Source: Desulfarculaceae bacterium (GTDB lineage Bacteria > Desulfobacterota > Desulfarculia > Desulfarculales > Desulfarculaceae). Taken from it: 50,321 nt of DNA. The position numbers and the translations under genes are program-made. Under the pieces are notes generated by a model that saw only the letters and a program-made list of their open reading frames with translations, was not told the DNA's origin and made no database searches. This document shows, one piece after another, positions 1-7,698 of this stretch (positions are counted from its first letter, which is position 1; each line of letters begins with the position of its first letter). The stretch spans positions 1 through 50,321 of the forward strand of contig JAMOVV010000050.1 in the NCBI GenBank assembly GCA_027067385.1. Direction: 5' to 3'.

Positions 1-167
1 GCGGCCTGCGCCGGGCCTATGGCCAAGTGGCCCCGGGCGAGCCCTTGGCCCTGTTCAATTCCCTGGGGCTGCTGGAGCTGGCCCTGAACCAGGGCAACCT
101 GGCCCAGCACCTGGGCCTGGCGCCGGATGAAATCCGCGGCCGCGAGGTGTGTATCCATAGATTATGA
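1..167 (+). CDS. SAM hydrolase / DUF62 family protein, C-terminal fragment
   Basis: This reading frame enters from the left edge, so only the last 54 residues are visible. They contain the pattern FNSLGLLELALNQGNLAQHLGL, whose NS-G-LE-A-N-GN spacing matches the C-terminal barrel of the DUF62 family (SAM hydroxide adenosyltransferases, related to the fluorinase and chlorinase). Known members hydrolyse S-adenosylmethionine to adenosine and methionine in the cytoplasm. The family match rests on this short block only. The N-terminal domain with the SAM-binding aspartates lies outside the window. The frame ends at a TGA only 22 bases before the convergent doc gene. No terminator is visible between them. 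Confidence 0.66.
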   Translation, partial: GLRRAYGQVAPGEPLALFNSLGLLELALNQGNLAQHLGLAPDEIRGREVCIHRL

Positions 168-189
168 TTGGCAGGGGGAAATGGAAGAA

Positions 190-591
190 TCAGCCGGCGT
201 TGCCCGACAATGTGTTTTGCTCAATCCAGGCCGCAAGATCATGCTCAGCGCAGGAACCCTCGGCCACCTGCATCAGCATGCGGTAGGCGTCTTCCTCCCG
301 CGCGTCCAAGTAATACCCATTGAGCCCTAAAAATATGCCGATGGCAAGCAACGCGACGCGCTTGTTGCCATCGACAAAGGGGTGGTTTTTGCAAAGCCCC
401 CAGCAGTATGCAGCCGCCAGCTCGGCCATGGTCGCGTCCGGGGAATAGGCATGACGTTGCTGCGGACGGGCCAGGGCTGATTCCAATAGCCCGCGGTCCT
501 GCAATCCGGGTGCGCCGCCGTGCTCGGCGATCTGTTCCCGGTGAAGATCAACCAGGGCCTGGGGCGGAATCCAAACCGGCTCGGTGCTCAT
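190..591 (-). CDS. doc: Death-on-curing (Doc/Fic-fold) toxin
   Basis: A 133-residue Fic-fold protein of normal Doc length. The signature HPFVDGNKR starts at His70 and fits the Doc variant of the Fic motif (HxFx-D/A-G/A-NKR). Well-studied Doc toxins use this motif to phosphorylate EF-Tu and stop translation. Canonical Fic AMPylators have G-R instead of K-R at the end of the motif. The ATG overlaps the TGA of the upstream antitoxin gene by four bases (ATGA), so the two are translationally coupled with the antitoxin first. The pairing with a MazE/AbrB-type antitoxin instead of Phd is less common but occurs in other genomes. The toxic activity itself is inferred. Confidence 0.9.
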   Translation of the reverse strand: MSTEPVWIPPQALVDLHREQIAEHGGAPGLQDRGLLESALARPQQRHAYSPDATMAELAAAYCWGLCKNHPFVDGNKRVALLAIGIFLGLNGYYLDAREEDAYRMLMQVAEGSCAEHDLAAWIEQNTLSGNAG

Positions 592-902
592 CGGGACAGC
601 TTGGCCAAGGTGCGGCGGTAGCGGAGGCTGAACGCCCGCCCGATCTCCATGGCGCGGGTGTAGGTGTCGTCGGCCCGGATGATCTCGATGCGGTCTTCCT
701 TCTGGCGAAGCTGCACCGGATCGCCTTGCTTGAAACCGAGCCCGTCGATCATCTCCTTGGGTATGCGGACCCCCAAAGAATTTCCCTGCTTGGCTATCTT
801 GGTTTTAAAAGAGGCCCCCCGGTTGCCCAACCCCTTGGTTGGCCCGGCGTGGGACTCCCGCCGGCTAGTCGGTCGCTGGGAAGTTTTGGCGTTGCTGCTC
901 AT
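588..902 (-). CDS. MazE/SpoVT-AbrB-type antitoxin paired with Doc
   Basis: About 104 residues. The C-terminal two-thirds carries a SpoVT/AbrB swapped-hairpin DNA-binding fold: TKIAKQGNSLGVRIPKEMID followed by GLGFKQGDPVQL. This is the MazE-like 'GNSLGVRIPK' pattern. The first 35 or so residues are polar and look disordered. The start is placed at ATG 902 because a GGGGG ribosome-binding site lies about 7 bases upstream. A TTG six bases further out would add only two residues. The C-terminal tail (about residues 75-104) presumably wraps the Doc toxin. Autoregulation is likely, because a small palindrome covers the -10 box of its promoter at 924-937. Confidence 0.85.
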   Translation of the reverse strand: MSSNAKTSQRPTSRRESHAGPTKGLGNRGASFKTKIAKQGNSLGVRIPKEMIDGLGFKQGDPVQLRQKEDRIEIIRADDTYTRAMEIGRAFSLRYRRTLAKLSR

Positions 903-923
903 GATCAACCCCCGGCACGTGTA

Positions 924-937
924 CTTACCATTGTAAG
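924..937. promoter_or_regulatory. Palindromic operator over the -10 box of the toxin-antitoxin promoter
   Basis: CTTAC-CATT-GTAAG is a perfect 5+4+5 inverted repeat that includes the -10 hexamer. AbrB/MazE-fold antitoxins bind short palindromes and repress their own operons, so this is the natural operator candidate. Binding is inferred. Confidence 0.6.
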
Positions 938-957
938 CACTGCAGCTGCTTTGTCAA
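930..957 (-). promoter_or_regulatory. Sigma-70 promoter of the antitoxin-doc operon
   Basis: Read on the minus strand: TTGACA (957-952), a 16-base spacer, then TACAAT (935-930). The -35 box is perfect and the -10 box has one mismatch. Transcription would start near 923, about 20 bases before the ATG at 902. Confidence 0.75.
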
Positions 958-983
958 GGGGTTTCCTGGAGTTGGTGGTGGGG

Positions 984-1026
984 CAAAAAAGCAGGGGATC
1001 AGGTCCCGCATGAACCTGAACCCCTG
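984..1026 (-). terminator. Intrinsic terminator after rluB-tRNA-Val
   Basis: On the minus strand, arms 1026-1014 and 1004-992 pair over 13 bases (CAGGGG.TCAGGT with ACCTGA.CCCCTG, with a central T:T mismatch) around a 9-base loop. They are followed by C and six Ts (990-985). It sits just downstream of the tRNA CCA end and closes the long minus-strand operon. Confidence 0.85.
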
Positions 1027-1036
1027 GTATCATTCT

Positions 1037-1111
1037 TGGTAGGCCGGACGGGATTTGAACCCGTGACTTCCACCGTGTGAGGATGGCACTCTCCCGCTGA
1101 GTTACCGGCCT
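1037..1111 (-). tRNA. tRNA-Val (anticodon CAC)
   Basis: The minus strand folds as a standard cloverleaf. The acceptor stem is AGGCCGG with CCGGCCT. The D stem is ACTC with GAGT. The anticodon stem CCATC/GGTGG holds the loop CTCACAC, giving anticodon CAC, which reads the valine codon GTG. The T arm is ACGGG-TTCAAAT-CCCGT. The discriminator is A, and CCA is encoded (1039-1037). The 5' base directly follows the rluB stop codon with no spacer, so this tRNA is probably cut out of the rluB operon transcript. Confidence 0.95.
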
Positions 1112-1900
1112 TTATTTACCACGCCTTCGCGCAGTATTTGGTACACCATCACCGGTCGGTTTGCAACCTGAAAATGGCCGGATGCTGCGCCGTAGTTCAT
1201 CCAGTTCCCGGGGGGTTAGGCGGCGGCTCTGGCCCGGGGCCAGGTCGCCCAGGCGCAGGCTGCCCAATCCCACCCGCACCAAGCGCTTCACCGGGTGCCC
1301 CACCGCCCGGCACATCTGGCGTATCTCCCGCTTGCGACCCTCGGTGAGCACCATGCGCAGCTTGCTCACCCCACCGGCAGTGGACTTGAGATGAACCCGG
1401 GCCGGGGCGGAGGGCCCCTTGTCGATGAGCACTCCCCGACGCAGCTTGGCCACCGCCTCGGGGCTGGGGCGTCCTTCCACCCAGACCTTGTAGTACTTGG
1501 GGACTTGGTAGCGCGGGTGGGTGAGCTGTAGGGCCAACTCGCCGTCGTTGGTCAGCAGCACCAGCCCTTCGGAGTACATGTCCAGGCGGCCCACCGGGTA
1601 CAGGCGCTCCCGGGCCTCGGTGGGCAGGATGTCGAGCACGATGGGCCGGCCCTCGGGATCGCTGGCCGTGCACACCACGCCGGGCGGCTTGTGCACCATC
1701 CAGTACTGGTGGGGCTCGGTGGCACCGATGGGCTGGCCGTCGACTTTGATCTCCTGGCGGCCGGGGTCGGCCTTGGTCCCCGGCCGCGTGACCACTTTGC
1801 CGTCGACCATCACCCGGCCGGCGGCGATGAGACGCTCGGACTCCCGCCGGCTGGCCACGCCGGCCCGGGCCAGGATTTTTTGCAGCCGCTCTTGGGCCAT
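1112..1900 (-). CDS. rluB: Ribosomal large-subunit pseudouridine synthase, RluB/RsuA family
   Basis: A 262-residue protein. An N-terminal S4 RNA-binding domain (ERLQKILARAGVASRRESER, roughly residues 4-60) precedes the RsuA/RluB/RluF-type catalytic domain. The catalytic motif reads GRLDMYSEGLVLLTNDG, with the catalytic Asp in RLD. The family more often has 'TEGLLLLTNDG'. RluB isomerises a uridine of 23S rRNA near the peptidyl-transferase centre, which is presumed here. It is the last protein gene of the scpA-scpB-rluB group, a common bacterial arrangement, 9 bases after scpB. Its TAA abuts tRNA-Val. The C-terminal 30 residues are basic and low in complexity. Confidence 0.92.
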   Translation of the reverse strand: MAQERLQKILARAGVASRRESERLIAAGRVMVDGKVVTRPGTKADPGRQEIKVDGQPIGATEPHQYWMVHKPPGVVCTASDPEGRPIVLDILPTEARERLYPVGRLDMYSEGLVLLTNDGELALQLTHPRYQVPKYYKVWVEGRPSPEAVAKLRRGVLIDKGPSAPARVHLKSTAGGVSKLRMVLTEGRKREIRQMCRAVGHPVKRLVRVGLGSLRLGDLAPGQSRRLTPRELDELRRSIRPFSGCKPTGDGVPNTARRRGK

Positions 1901-1909
1901 GTTTACACC

Positions 1910-2602
1910 TCAGGCGACGGTTGGTTCGTCCGGTGGAGGGGCGGGGGAATCGTCCTCGGCTTCCGGGTTCTGCTCCGGGGCGGGCGGCTCTTGGTGGGTC
2001 TCCTCGGCCTGCGTTTCCAATTCTTGCTGGGCCTCGGCCGGCAGGGCGTCAAAGAGGTTGGGCTCCTCCGGCGCGCTCTCGCCGCCCAGCTCGGCCATCT
2101 CCTCCAGGGTGGGCAGGTCCTTGAGGCTCTTTAGGTCAAAAACCTCCAGGAAGCGCTTGGTGGTGCCGTAGATGAGGGGACGGCCGGGCAGGTCCTTGCG
2201 TCCCACCACCTTGATGAGCCCCTTGTTGAGCAGGGTGCGCAGGATGCCTCCCACCTCCACCCCGCGCAGCCGTTCGATCTCGGCCTTGAGCACCGGCTGC
2301 TTGTAGGCCACGATGGCCAGGGACTCCAGGGCGGCGCGGCTGAGACGGGTTACCTGTTGGCGTCGCAGGCGGCGCAGCCAGTAGGCCATCTCCGGCCGGG
2401 TGCGCAGGAGATAACCTCCGGCCACCTCCACCAGGGTAAAGGAGCGCTCGGTAAAATCGTACTCCCGGGCCAGCTCCTCCAGGGCCTGTTTCACCGTGGC
2501 CTTGTTGTGCGAGTCCACCAGGTTGGTGAGCTGGGCCAGGCTGAGCGGCGCGTCGGCCACGAACAAGAGCGCCTCCAGGATCGTCTTGAGATTGCTGGTC
2601 AC
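1910..2602 (-). CDS. scpB: Segregation and condensation protein B
   Basis: A 230-residue ScpB, the winged-helix kleisin-binding subunit of the SMC-ScpAB condensin. It acts with SMC and ScpA in chromosome compaction and segregation. The family core is residues 1-175, with LKTILEALLFVADAPLS at the start and SRAALESLAIVAYKQP, then the GILRTLLNKGLI block. The last 40-50 residues form an acidic Pro/Glu-rich tail that is likely disordered. The start is GTG 2602, overlapping the scpA TGA in a GTGA junction, so translation is coupled to scpA. Confidence 0.95.
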   Translation of the reverse strand: MTSNLKTILEALLFVADAPLSLAQLTNLVDSHNKATVKQALEELAREYDFTERSFTLVEVAGGYLLRTRPEMAYWLRRLRRQQVTRLSRAALESLAIVAYKQPVLKAEIERLRGVEVGGILRTLLNKGLIKVVGRKDLPGRPLIYGTTKRFLEVFDLKSLKDLPTLEEMAELGGESAPEEPNLFDALPAEAQQELETQAEETHQEPPAPEQNPEAEDDSPAPPPDEPTVA

Positions 2603-3375
2603 CGGTCGGTCTCCTCGTCATCGGCCAGATCGTTGAGTTGGATACGCAGGGTGCCCCAGGCCGCTTGCCGGTCGGAGCTCTCGGCCCGGCGCTGCTGGTA
2701 GAGCCGGATGAGCCCCACCCGGGTCAGCTCCAGCAGGGCCAGGAAGGTTACCACCAGGTGGGCCTTGTCGCCCCCGTCCTGGAAGAACTCTTCAAAGGCC
2801 AGGCTGGACTTGCGCTTGAGCCGGTCCAGTACCTGGCTCATGCGGTCTTCCAGGGAGATGCGGGCCACCGGCATGTTCCAGTCCGGCTGGACCGAACCAC
2901 TGGCCGCCAGGCGGCGGAAGGCCTCGATGAGCTCAAAGAGCCCGGCCTCGATTATCTCGGCCTCGCCGGCCTGGGCCACGGCCGAGTCGATCTCTTGTTT
3001 GCCGCCGGCGCGCTTGAACACGTCGCGGTCCATCCACAAGCGGTTCTCCAGCTTCTCGGCCGCCGCCTGGATGCGCATGTGTTCCTTTAGCTGGGCCACC
3101 AGGTCCAGCCGGGGGTCGCCCTCGTCCCCGTCGTCGGCCGGGTCGTGGCTGGGCAGCAACATGCGGCTCTTGATGTGGGTCAGCGTGCTGGCCATCACCA
3201 GGAAGTCGCCGGCGATCTGGATGTTGAGTTCGCGCATCACCTCCAGGTACTCCAGGTACTGCGAGGTGATCAGGGCGATGGGGATATCGTAGATGTCCAC
3301 CTCGTTCTTGCGGATAAGGTGCAACAGCAGGTCCAGGGGACCTTCGAATATCTCCAGTTTAACCGCCAGGTCCAT
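2599..3375 (-). CDS. scpA: Segregation and condensation protein A (kleisin)
   Basis: A 258-residue kleisin subunit that bridges the SMC heads. The N-terminal signature VKLEIFEGPLDLLLHLI, followed by IRKNEVDIYDIPI, is characteristic, as is the C-terminal winged helix around 'VVTFLALLELTRVGLIRL'. The frame stays open far upstream, but that part lies over the M50 protease gene in another frame and reads as low-complexity Pro/Gly sequence. The start is therefore set at ATG 3375, two bases after the protease stop codon (TAG-CC-ATG). A GTG at 3387 is an alternative. Coupling to the protease gene is likely, as no good ribosome-binding site is visible. Confidence 0.95.
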   Translation of the reverse strand: MDLAVKLEIFEGPLDLLLHLIRKNEVDIYDIPIALITSQYLEYLEVMRELNIQIAGDFLVMASTLTHIKSRMLLPSHDPADDGDEGDPRLDLVAQLKEHMRIQAAAEKLENRLWMDRDVFKRAGGKQEIDSAVAQAGEAEIIEAGLFELIEAFRRLAASGSVQPDWNMPVARISLEDRMSQVLDRLKRKSSLAFEEFFQDGGDKAHLVVTFLALLELTRVGLIRLYQQRRAESSDRQAAWGTLRIQLNDLADDEETDR

Positions 3376-3377
3376 GG

Positions 3378-4055
3378 CTACCGCCACCAGGGGAGCAACA
3401 GGTCGATCAAGGTGGTGGCCGGGTAGACCACCAGGAAGTGTATGGGGTCGGGCAGCCCGGGGATCATGCGGGGCAAGAAAAGCAGGGCCAGCAGGATGAA
3501 AAACCCGTAGCGGCCCAGGCTTTGGTAGCGGGCCGCGGCCCGCGGCGGCAGAAAGCCCGAGAGGATGCCCGAGCCGTCCAGGGGCGGCAGGGGGATGAGG
3601 TTGAAACAGGCCAGCACCACGTTCACCTGCACCCCCAGGTTGAGCATATGCAACAGGGGCAGCCACCAGTGTTCCTCGCGGGCGGCCCCCAGGCTCAGCA
3701 GGGAGTTGAGCAACAGGGCCAGGACGATGGCGGCGAGGATGTTGGCCGCCGGCCCGGCGGCCGAAACCCAGATGACATCGCGCCTGGGGTTGCGCAGGTT
3801 GGCCAGGTTCACCGGTACCGGCTTGGCCCAGCCGAAACCGGCCCCGGCCATGGCCGAGATGAAGAAGACCAGGGTGCCCACCGGGTCCAGGTGCCGCAAG
3901 GGGTTTAGGGTGAGGCGGCCGGCTAGGCGGGCGGTGGGGTCGCCGCGCCACCAGGCCACCAGGCCGTGGCTGGCCTCGTGCACGGTCAAGGCCAGCAGGA
4001 TCGGCGGCGCCAAGAGAAACACCTGGGCCAGTATGCCGGTGAAGTCAACATTCAT
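3378..4055 (-). CDS. Site-2-protease-like M50 zinc metalloprotease (rhomboid-sized membrane protease)
   Basis: A 225-residue integral membrane protein with about five or six hydrophobic segments. HEASH near residue 26 is the HExxH zinc-binding and catalytic motif. The second motif, NLIPLPPLDGSGIL, supplies the third ligand (Asp). The length and lack of PDZ domains match the short M50B family that often precedes scpA. Substrates of this short family are largely unknown. The start is ATG 4055, overlapping the upstream TGA (ATGA). Upstream in-frame sequence runs over the nucleotidyltransferase gene and is rejected. Confidence 0.9.
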   Translation of the reverse strand: MNVDFTGILAQVFLLAPPILLALTVHEASHGLVAWWRGDPTARLAGRLTLNPLRHLDPVGTLVFFISAMAGAGFGWAKPVPVNLANLRNPRRDVIWVSAAGPAANILAAIVLALLLNSLLSLGAAREEHWWLPLLHMLNLGVQVNVVLACFNLIPLPPLDGSGILSGFLPPRAAARYQSLGRYGFFILLALLFLPRMIPGLPDPIHFLVVYPATTLIDLLLPWWR

Positions 4056-6736
4056 GCCGATTTTCCCATGTAGCGTCCGAACTCCAGGCGCACCAATTCT
4101 CTTTCCTCCTCGGCCGAGGACACCTCGCCGTCGAGACGGGCGGCCTGCAGCCGGTTGAGTATCTGCTTGTACAGCGGCCCCGGGGCGATGCCCATGTCCC
4201 GCAGGTCCTCGCCGCCCAAGGCCGGTTTGACCCGGGACCAGTTGGTGAGGTATTGGCTCACCGCCCGCTTGGCCGTATCCCGGGTGGTCTTGGCCATTAT
4301 AAAGGTCTGGAACTCGGGTTTCAGGTTTTTTAACAGGCGGTACACCTCCGAGGGCGGGGTGCGGCCGCGTTGCAGGCGGTTGAGCGCCGCCAGGGCCCGG
4401 CGGCGCATGTCGACGATCTCGGCCCGCCGCCGGGGTCCCAGGTCCAGGCGCAGGCACAGGGCGGACAAGGCCTCGTCGGGCAGGCGGTCGGCCAGGGCCA
4501 ACAGGTACAACAGCCAGGGGCGCATGGGCTTGCCGAAAAAGGATAGGTTGAACCAGGCCAGGGCCTCGGCCGCCGACTCCAGCAGGCGCTCGCCGTCAGC
4601 GTCCACCGCCAGGTCGGGGTGGAAGACCTCCAGCAGCTTGAGCTCGCGCATACGCAGCAGGCAGTCCAGGGCCTTTTCCTCCTCCATCATCTGCTTAAAT
4701 TCCCCGAACAGGCGCTTGCCGCTGAGCCGCTTGAAGGCGTCGATCTTCAGGGCGTTCTTGATCAGCGATTCGGTGAACTTGCCGATGCGGAACCCAAAGC
4801 GCTGTTCAAAGCGCACCGCCCGCAGCACCCGGGTGGGGTCGTCCACAAAGGAGAGATTGTGCAGCACCCGCACCGCCCGCTGCTTGATGTCCTTGAGCCC
4901 GTCGAAGTAGTCCACCAGGGTGCCGTAGCGCTTGGGGTTGATGTGGATGGCCAGGGTGTTGATGGTGAAATCGCGCCGGTAGAGGTCCAGCTTGAGGCTG
5001 GTCATCTCCACGGTGGGCAGGGCGGCCGGGGCGCGGTAATATTCCAGCCGGGCGGTGGCCACGTCGATCTTGAGGCCGTCGGAGAAGATGACCACCGCGG
5101 TGTTGAACTTGCGGTGGGTGCGCACCCGGGCGTCGCCGCGGCCGGCGGCAAAGGCCTGGGCCAGGCGGATGCCGTCGCCTTCCACCACCACGTCCAGGTC
5201 CAGGTTTTCCCGGCGCAAAAACAGGTCACGTACCGAGCCGCCCACCAGGTAGGCCCGGTAGCCCAGGATATCGGCCACCTGTCCCATCTCGCGCAGGATG
5301 GTGATCACCCGCCGGGGCAGGCGCTCGCGCATGAGCCCGGTGACATGCTTGGTGCGGGCCCGGCGTCCGCCCGCGCCGTTGCCGTGTAGCCGGTCGGGGA
5401 TCACCGGGTCCTCGATCATGGTGTTGAGCAGGTCGGTGCGGGTCACCACGCCCAGCAGGCGGCCGTTGAATATAACCGGGGCCAGGCGCTGGTGCCGGTC
5501 CACCAGCACCTCCTCCACCCGGGCCAGGCCGTCGCCGGGCTCCAGGTGCTGGGCCTCGCGGTCCATGTATTCGCTCACCGGGAAATCCCCCAGGTCGTGC
5601 TGCAGGGACTTTTCCACTATCTGGCGGGTGATGATGCCCACTACCTTTTGTCCGTCGGTCACCGGCAGGGCCTTGAGGTTGTAGCGGTTGAGCAGGTGGT
5701 GCACCTTGCCCAGGGGGCAGTTGACGTCGGTGGTCACCACCGGGCTGGTCATGATGTCGCCGGCGCGGCGGGTGGGGTTGACCATGGTCCGCAGCACCCG
5801 CTCCAGCTTGGCCCGGGCCTCCACCAGGGTCATGTTGCGCATGGTGGCGCTGGCCGCCGTGGGATGGCCGCCGCCGCCCAGGGCGGTGGCGATGGCGCCC
5901 ACGTCCACCTCGGGCAGGCGGGAGCGGGCCACCAGGTGCACTCGGCCCTCCATGCGGGCCAGGGCGAAGACCACGTCCAGGTTGTCGATGTCCACGAACT
6001 TGTGCACCAGCACCGCGAACTCGGGCACGTACTCCGGGGTGCTCACCTCGCTGATCACCACCTGCACCCCGCCGATGTTTATGGTGTCGGCCGAGGAGAT
6101 CAGCTCACCCAGCAGGGCCACGTCCTCGCCGGTGAGCTCGCGGCTGAGCATGGAGGAGACCAGCGAGAGATTGGCCCCCTGGCTAAGCAGCCAGCCGGCC
6201 GCCTGCAGGTCCTCGGGCGTGGTGGAGACAAAGGTGAAGTTGCCGGTGTCCTCGTAGATGCCCAGGGCCAGGATGGTGGCCTCGTCCGGGCTGAGCTGCA
6301 CCTGGCGCTGGCGCAGGATGGGGGTGAGCACGGTCACCGTGGAGCCCTTGGCCTCCACCACCTGGAAGTCGGTGGCCACGTCGTCTTCGCTGTCGGGATG
6401 GTGGTCGTAGGCGTGAATCTCGATGTGGGGGTTGTCGGCCAGGGCGGCCAGGGGGCCCAGGCGGCTCTTTTGGCGGGTGTCCACCAGGATGAGGCGCCGC
6501 ACCTGGTCGAAGGGCACTTCCTTGATCTTGACGAAGTTGAATAGGTAGCAGGTGGACTCCACGAAGAAGTTGCGCAGGTTGCGCTCCTGGGAGCCGGGGA
6601 AGACCAACATGGCCTCGGGATAGAGCTTGGCGGCGGCCAACATGCTGGCCAGGGCGTCATAGTCGGCGTTGAGGTGGGTGGTGATCACCTCCACCTCGGC
6701 CGGCTCTTTTGGTATGTCCCTGCGCTCTGGAGCCAT
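4052..6736 (-). CDS. DHH-CBS-CBS-tRNA nucleotidyltransferase fusion (A-adding / CCA-adding type)
   Basis: An 894-residue multidomain enzyme. Residues about 15-310 are a DHH/DHHA1 phosphoesterase-like unit, with NADYDALAS, VDTRQ, DHHPDSEDD and GGGGHPTAAS. Residues about 325-440 hold two CBS domains, with DIMTSPVVTTDVNCPLGKVH and FPVSEYMDRE. From about 490 comes a class II poly(A)-polymerase/tRNA nucleotidyltransferase, with GGSVRDLFL and the metal-binding DLDVVV, then RRDFTINTLA and DDPTRVLRAVRF. This architecture is known in deltaproteobacteria and other phyla, where it often acts as the A-adding half of a split CCA-adding system. The CBS pair could sense adenine nucleotides. The gene overlaps the M50 gene and lies 6 bases after xerD. 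Confidence 0.92.
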   Translation of the reverse strand: MAPERRDIPKEPAEVEVITTHLNADYDALASMLAAAKLYPEAMLVFPGSQERNLRNFFVESTCYLFNFVKIKEVPFDQVRRLILVDTRQKSRLGPLAALADNPHIEIHAYDHHPDSEDDVATDFQVVEAKGSTVTVLTPILRQRQVQLSPDEATILALGIYEDTGNFTFVSTTPEDLQAAGWLLSQGANLSLVSSMLSRELTGEDVALLGELISSADTINIGGVQVVISEVSTPEYVPEFAVLVHKFVDIDNLDVVFALARMEGRVHLVARSRLPEVDVGAIATALGGGGHPTAASATMRNMTLVEARAKLERVLRTMVNPTRRAGDIMTSPVVTTDVNCPLGKVHHLLNRYNLKALPVTDGQKVVGIITRQIVEKSLQHDLGDFPVSEYMDREAQHLEPGDGLARVEEVLVDRHQRLAPVIFNGRLLGVVTRTDLLNTMIEDPVIPDRLHGNGAGGRRARTKHVTGLMRERLPRRVITILREMGQVADILGYRAYLVGGSVRDLFLRRENLDLDVVVEGDGIRLAQAFAAGRGDARVRTHRKFNTAVVIFSDGLKIDVATARLEYYRAPAALPTVEMTSLKLDLYRRDFTINTLAIHINPKRYGTLVDYFDGLKDIKQRAVRVLHNLSFVDDPTRVLRAVRFEQRFGFRIGKFTESLIKNALKIDAFKRLSGKRLFGEFKQMMEEEKALDCLLRMRELKLLEVFHPDLAVDADGERLLESAAEALAWFNLSFFGKPMRPWLLYLLALADRLPDEALSALCLRLDLGPRRRAEIVDMRRRALAALNRLQRGRTPPSEVYRLLKNLKPEFQTFIMAKTTRDTAKRAVSQYLTNWSRVKPALGGEDLRDMGIAPGPLYKQILNRLQAARLDGEVSSAEEERELVRLEFGRYMGKSA

Positions 6737-6742
6737 TTGGCC

Positions 6743-7672
6743 TCAACCCCGGGGGTGGTAACGTCTATGCACCTCGATGAGCCGCTGGCGGCTCACATGA
6801 GTGTACACCTCGGTGGTGCCGATGTCGGCATGCCCCAGCAAAAGCTGCACGCTACGCAGGTCGGCCCCGCCTTCCAGCAGGTGGGTGGCAAAGGTGTGGC
6901 GCAGGGTGTGAGGGGTGACCCGGCCGGCGATGCCGGCGCGCTCGGCGTACTTGCGCACGATGCGCAGCACGGTCATGCGGCTCAGCGGCGCGCCGCCGGA
7001 GCGGTTTACAAAGACCTCCTCGCGGGCGGTGGTCTTGAGCAGCCGTCCCCGCGCTCCGGCCAGGTAGGCGCTGAGGCGCTCCAGGGCGGTTTGGTGCACC
7101 GGCACCAGGCGCTGCTTGGTGCCCTTGCCGTGCACCGTGAGCAGCCCCACCTGGGCCTGGATGTCGCCCACCTTGAGCCCGGTGGTCTCGCTCACCCGCA
7201 GGCCGGCGGCGTACATCAGCTCCAGCATGGCCCGGTCGCGGCAGCCCAGGTCGCTGCCGGTGTCGGGCGCGGCCAGCAGGGCCTCCACCTCCGCGATGCT
7301 CAGGAAGCGGGGCAGGCCCTTGGCCAGGCGGGGTCCCTTCAGCTTGGCCAGGGGATCGCGCGGGAGTTTGCCCTCGGCGGCCAGGTGGCGGGTGAGGCCG
7401 CGGGCGGCCGAGAGCCGCCGGGCCCGGGAGCGGGGGCTTAGCCCCTGTCGGCCCATCTGGCTGAGATAGCCCACCAGGTGCAGGCTGTCCACCTGGGTCC
7501 AGTCGGTGACCCCGTTGTCTTCCAGGTAGGCCGCCAGGTCGGCCAGGTCCAGGGAGTAGGCCTCCAGCGAGTTGGCGGCCAGGCCGCGCTCCACCGCCAG
7601 GTAGGCCAGGTACTGGTCCAGGTCGCGGTACAGGGGGCCCTGGCCGCGGCCGGGGGGGCGCTCATCCGCCAC
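6743..7672 (-). CDS. xerD: Tyrosine recombinase XerC/XerD
   Basis: A 309-residue site-specific recombinase. An N-terminal SAM-like core-binding domain (about residues 12-100) precedes the catalytic domain. The catalytic set is present in order: Arg in AAGLRVSE, Lys in HGKGTKQR, His/Arg in HTLRHTFATHL, His in LLGHADI and the Tyr nucleophile in TTEVYTHV. Length and motif spacing fit XerD/XerC, which resolves chromosome dimers at dif at the division septum. XerD versus XerC cannot be settled from one copy. The start is GTG 7672. It belongs to the same operon as the peptidase upstream (26-base gap). It is a housekeeping recombinase and not a sign of a mobile element here. Confidence 0.9.
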   Translation of the reverse strand: MADERPPGRGQGPLYRDLDQYLAYLAVERGLAANSLEAYSLDLADLAAYLEDNGVTDWTQVDSLHLVGYLSQMGRQGLSPRSRARRLSAARGLTRHLAAEGKLPRDPLAKLKGPRLAKGLPRFLSIAEVEALLAAPDTGSDLGCRDRAMLELMYAAGLRVSETTGLKVGDIQAQVGLLTVHGKGTKQRLVPVHQTALERLSAYLAGARGRLLKTTAREEVFVNRSGGAPLSRMTVLRIVRKYAERAGIAGRVTPHTLRHTFATHLLEGGADLRSVQLLLGHADIGTTEVYTHVSRQRLIEVHRRYHPRG

Positions 7673-7698
7673 GTTGGTCCCGGCCTTCCCGGTCGGGC

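Noticed and set aside
3376-3951. N-terminal extension of ScpA
   Set aside because: It overlaps the M50 gene in another frame and has Pro/Gly-rich shadow composition. ScpA homology begins at ATG 3375.
6743-7672. Tyrosine recombinase as a sign of a mobile element
   Set aside because: It is embedded in a housekeeping operon and has XerD length and motifs. No attachment sites or phage genes are nearby.
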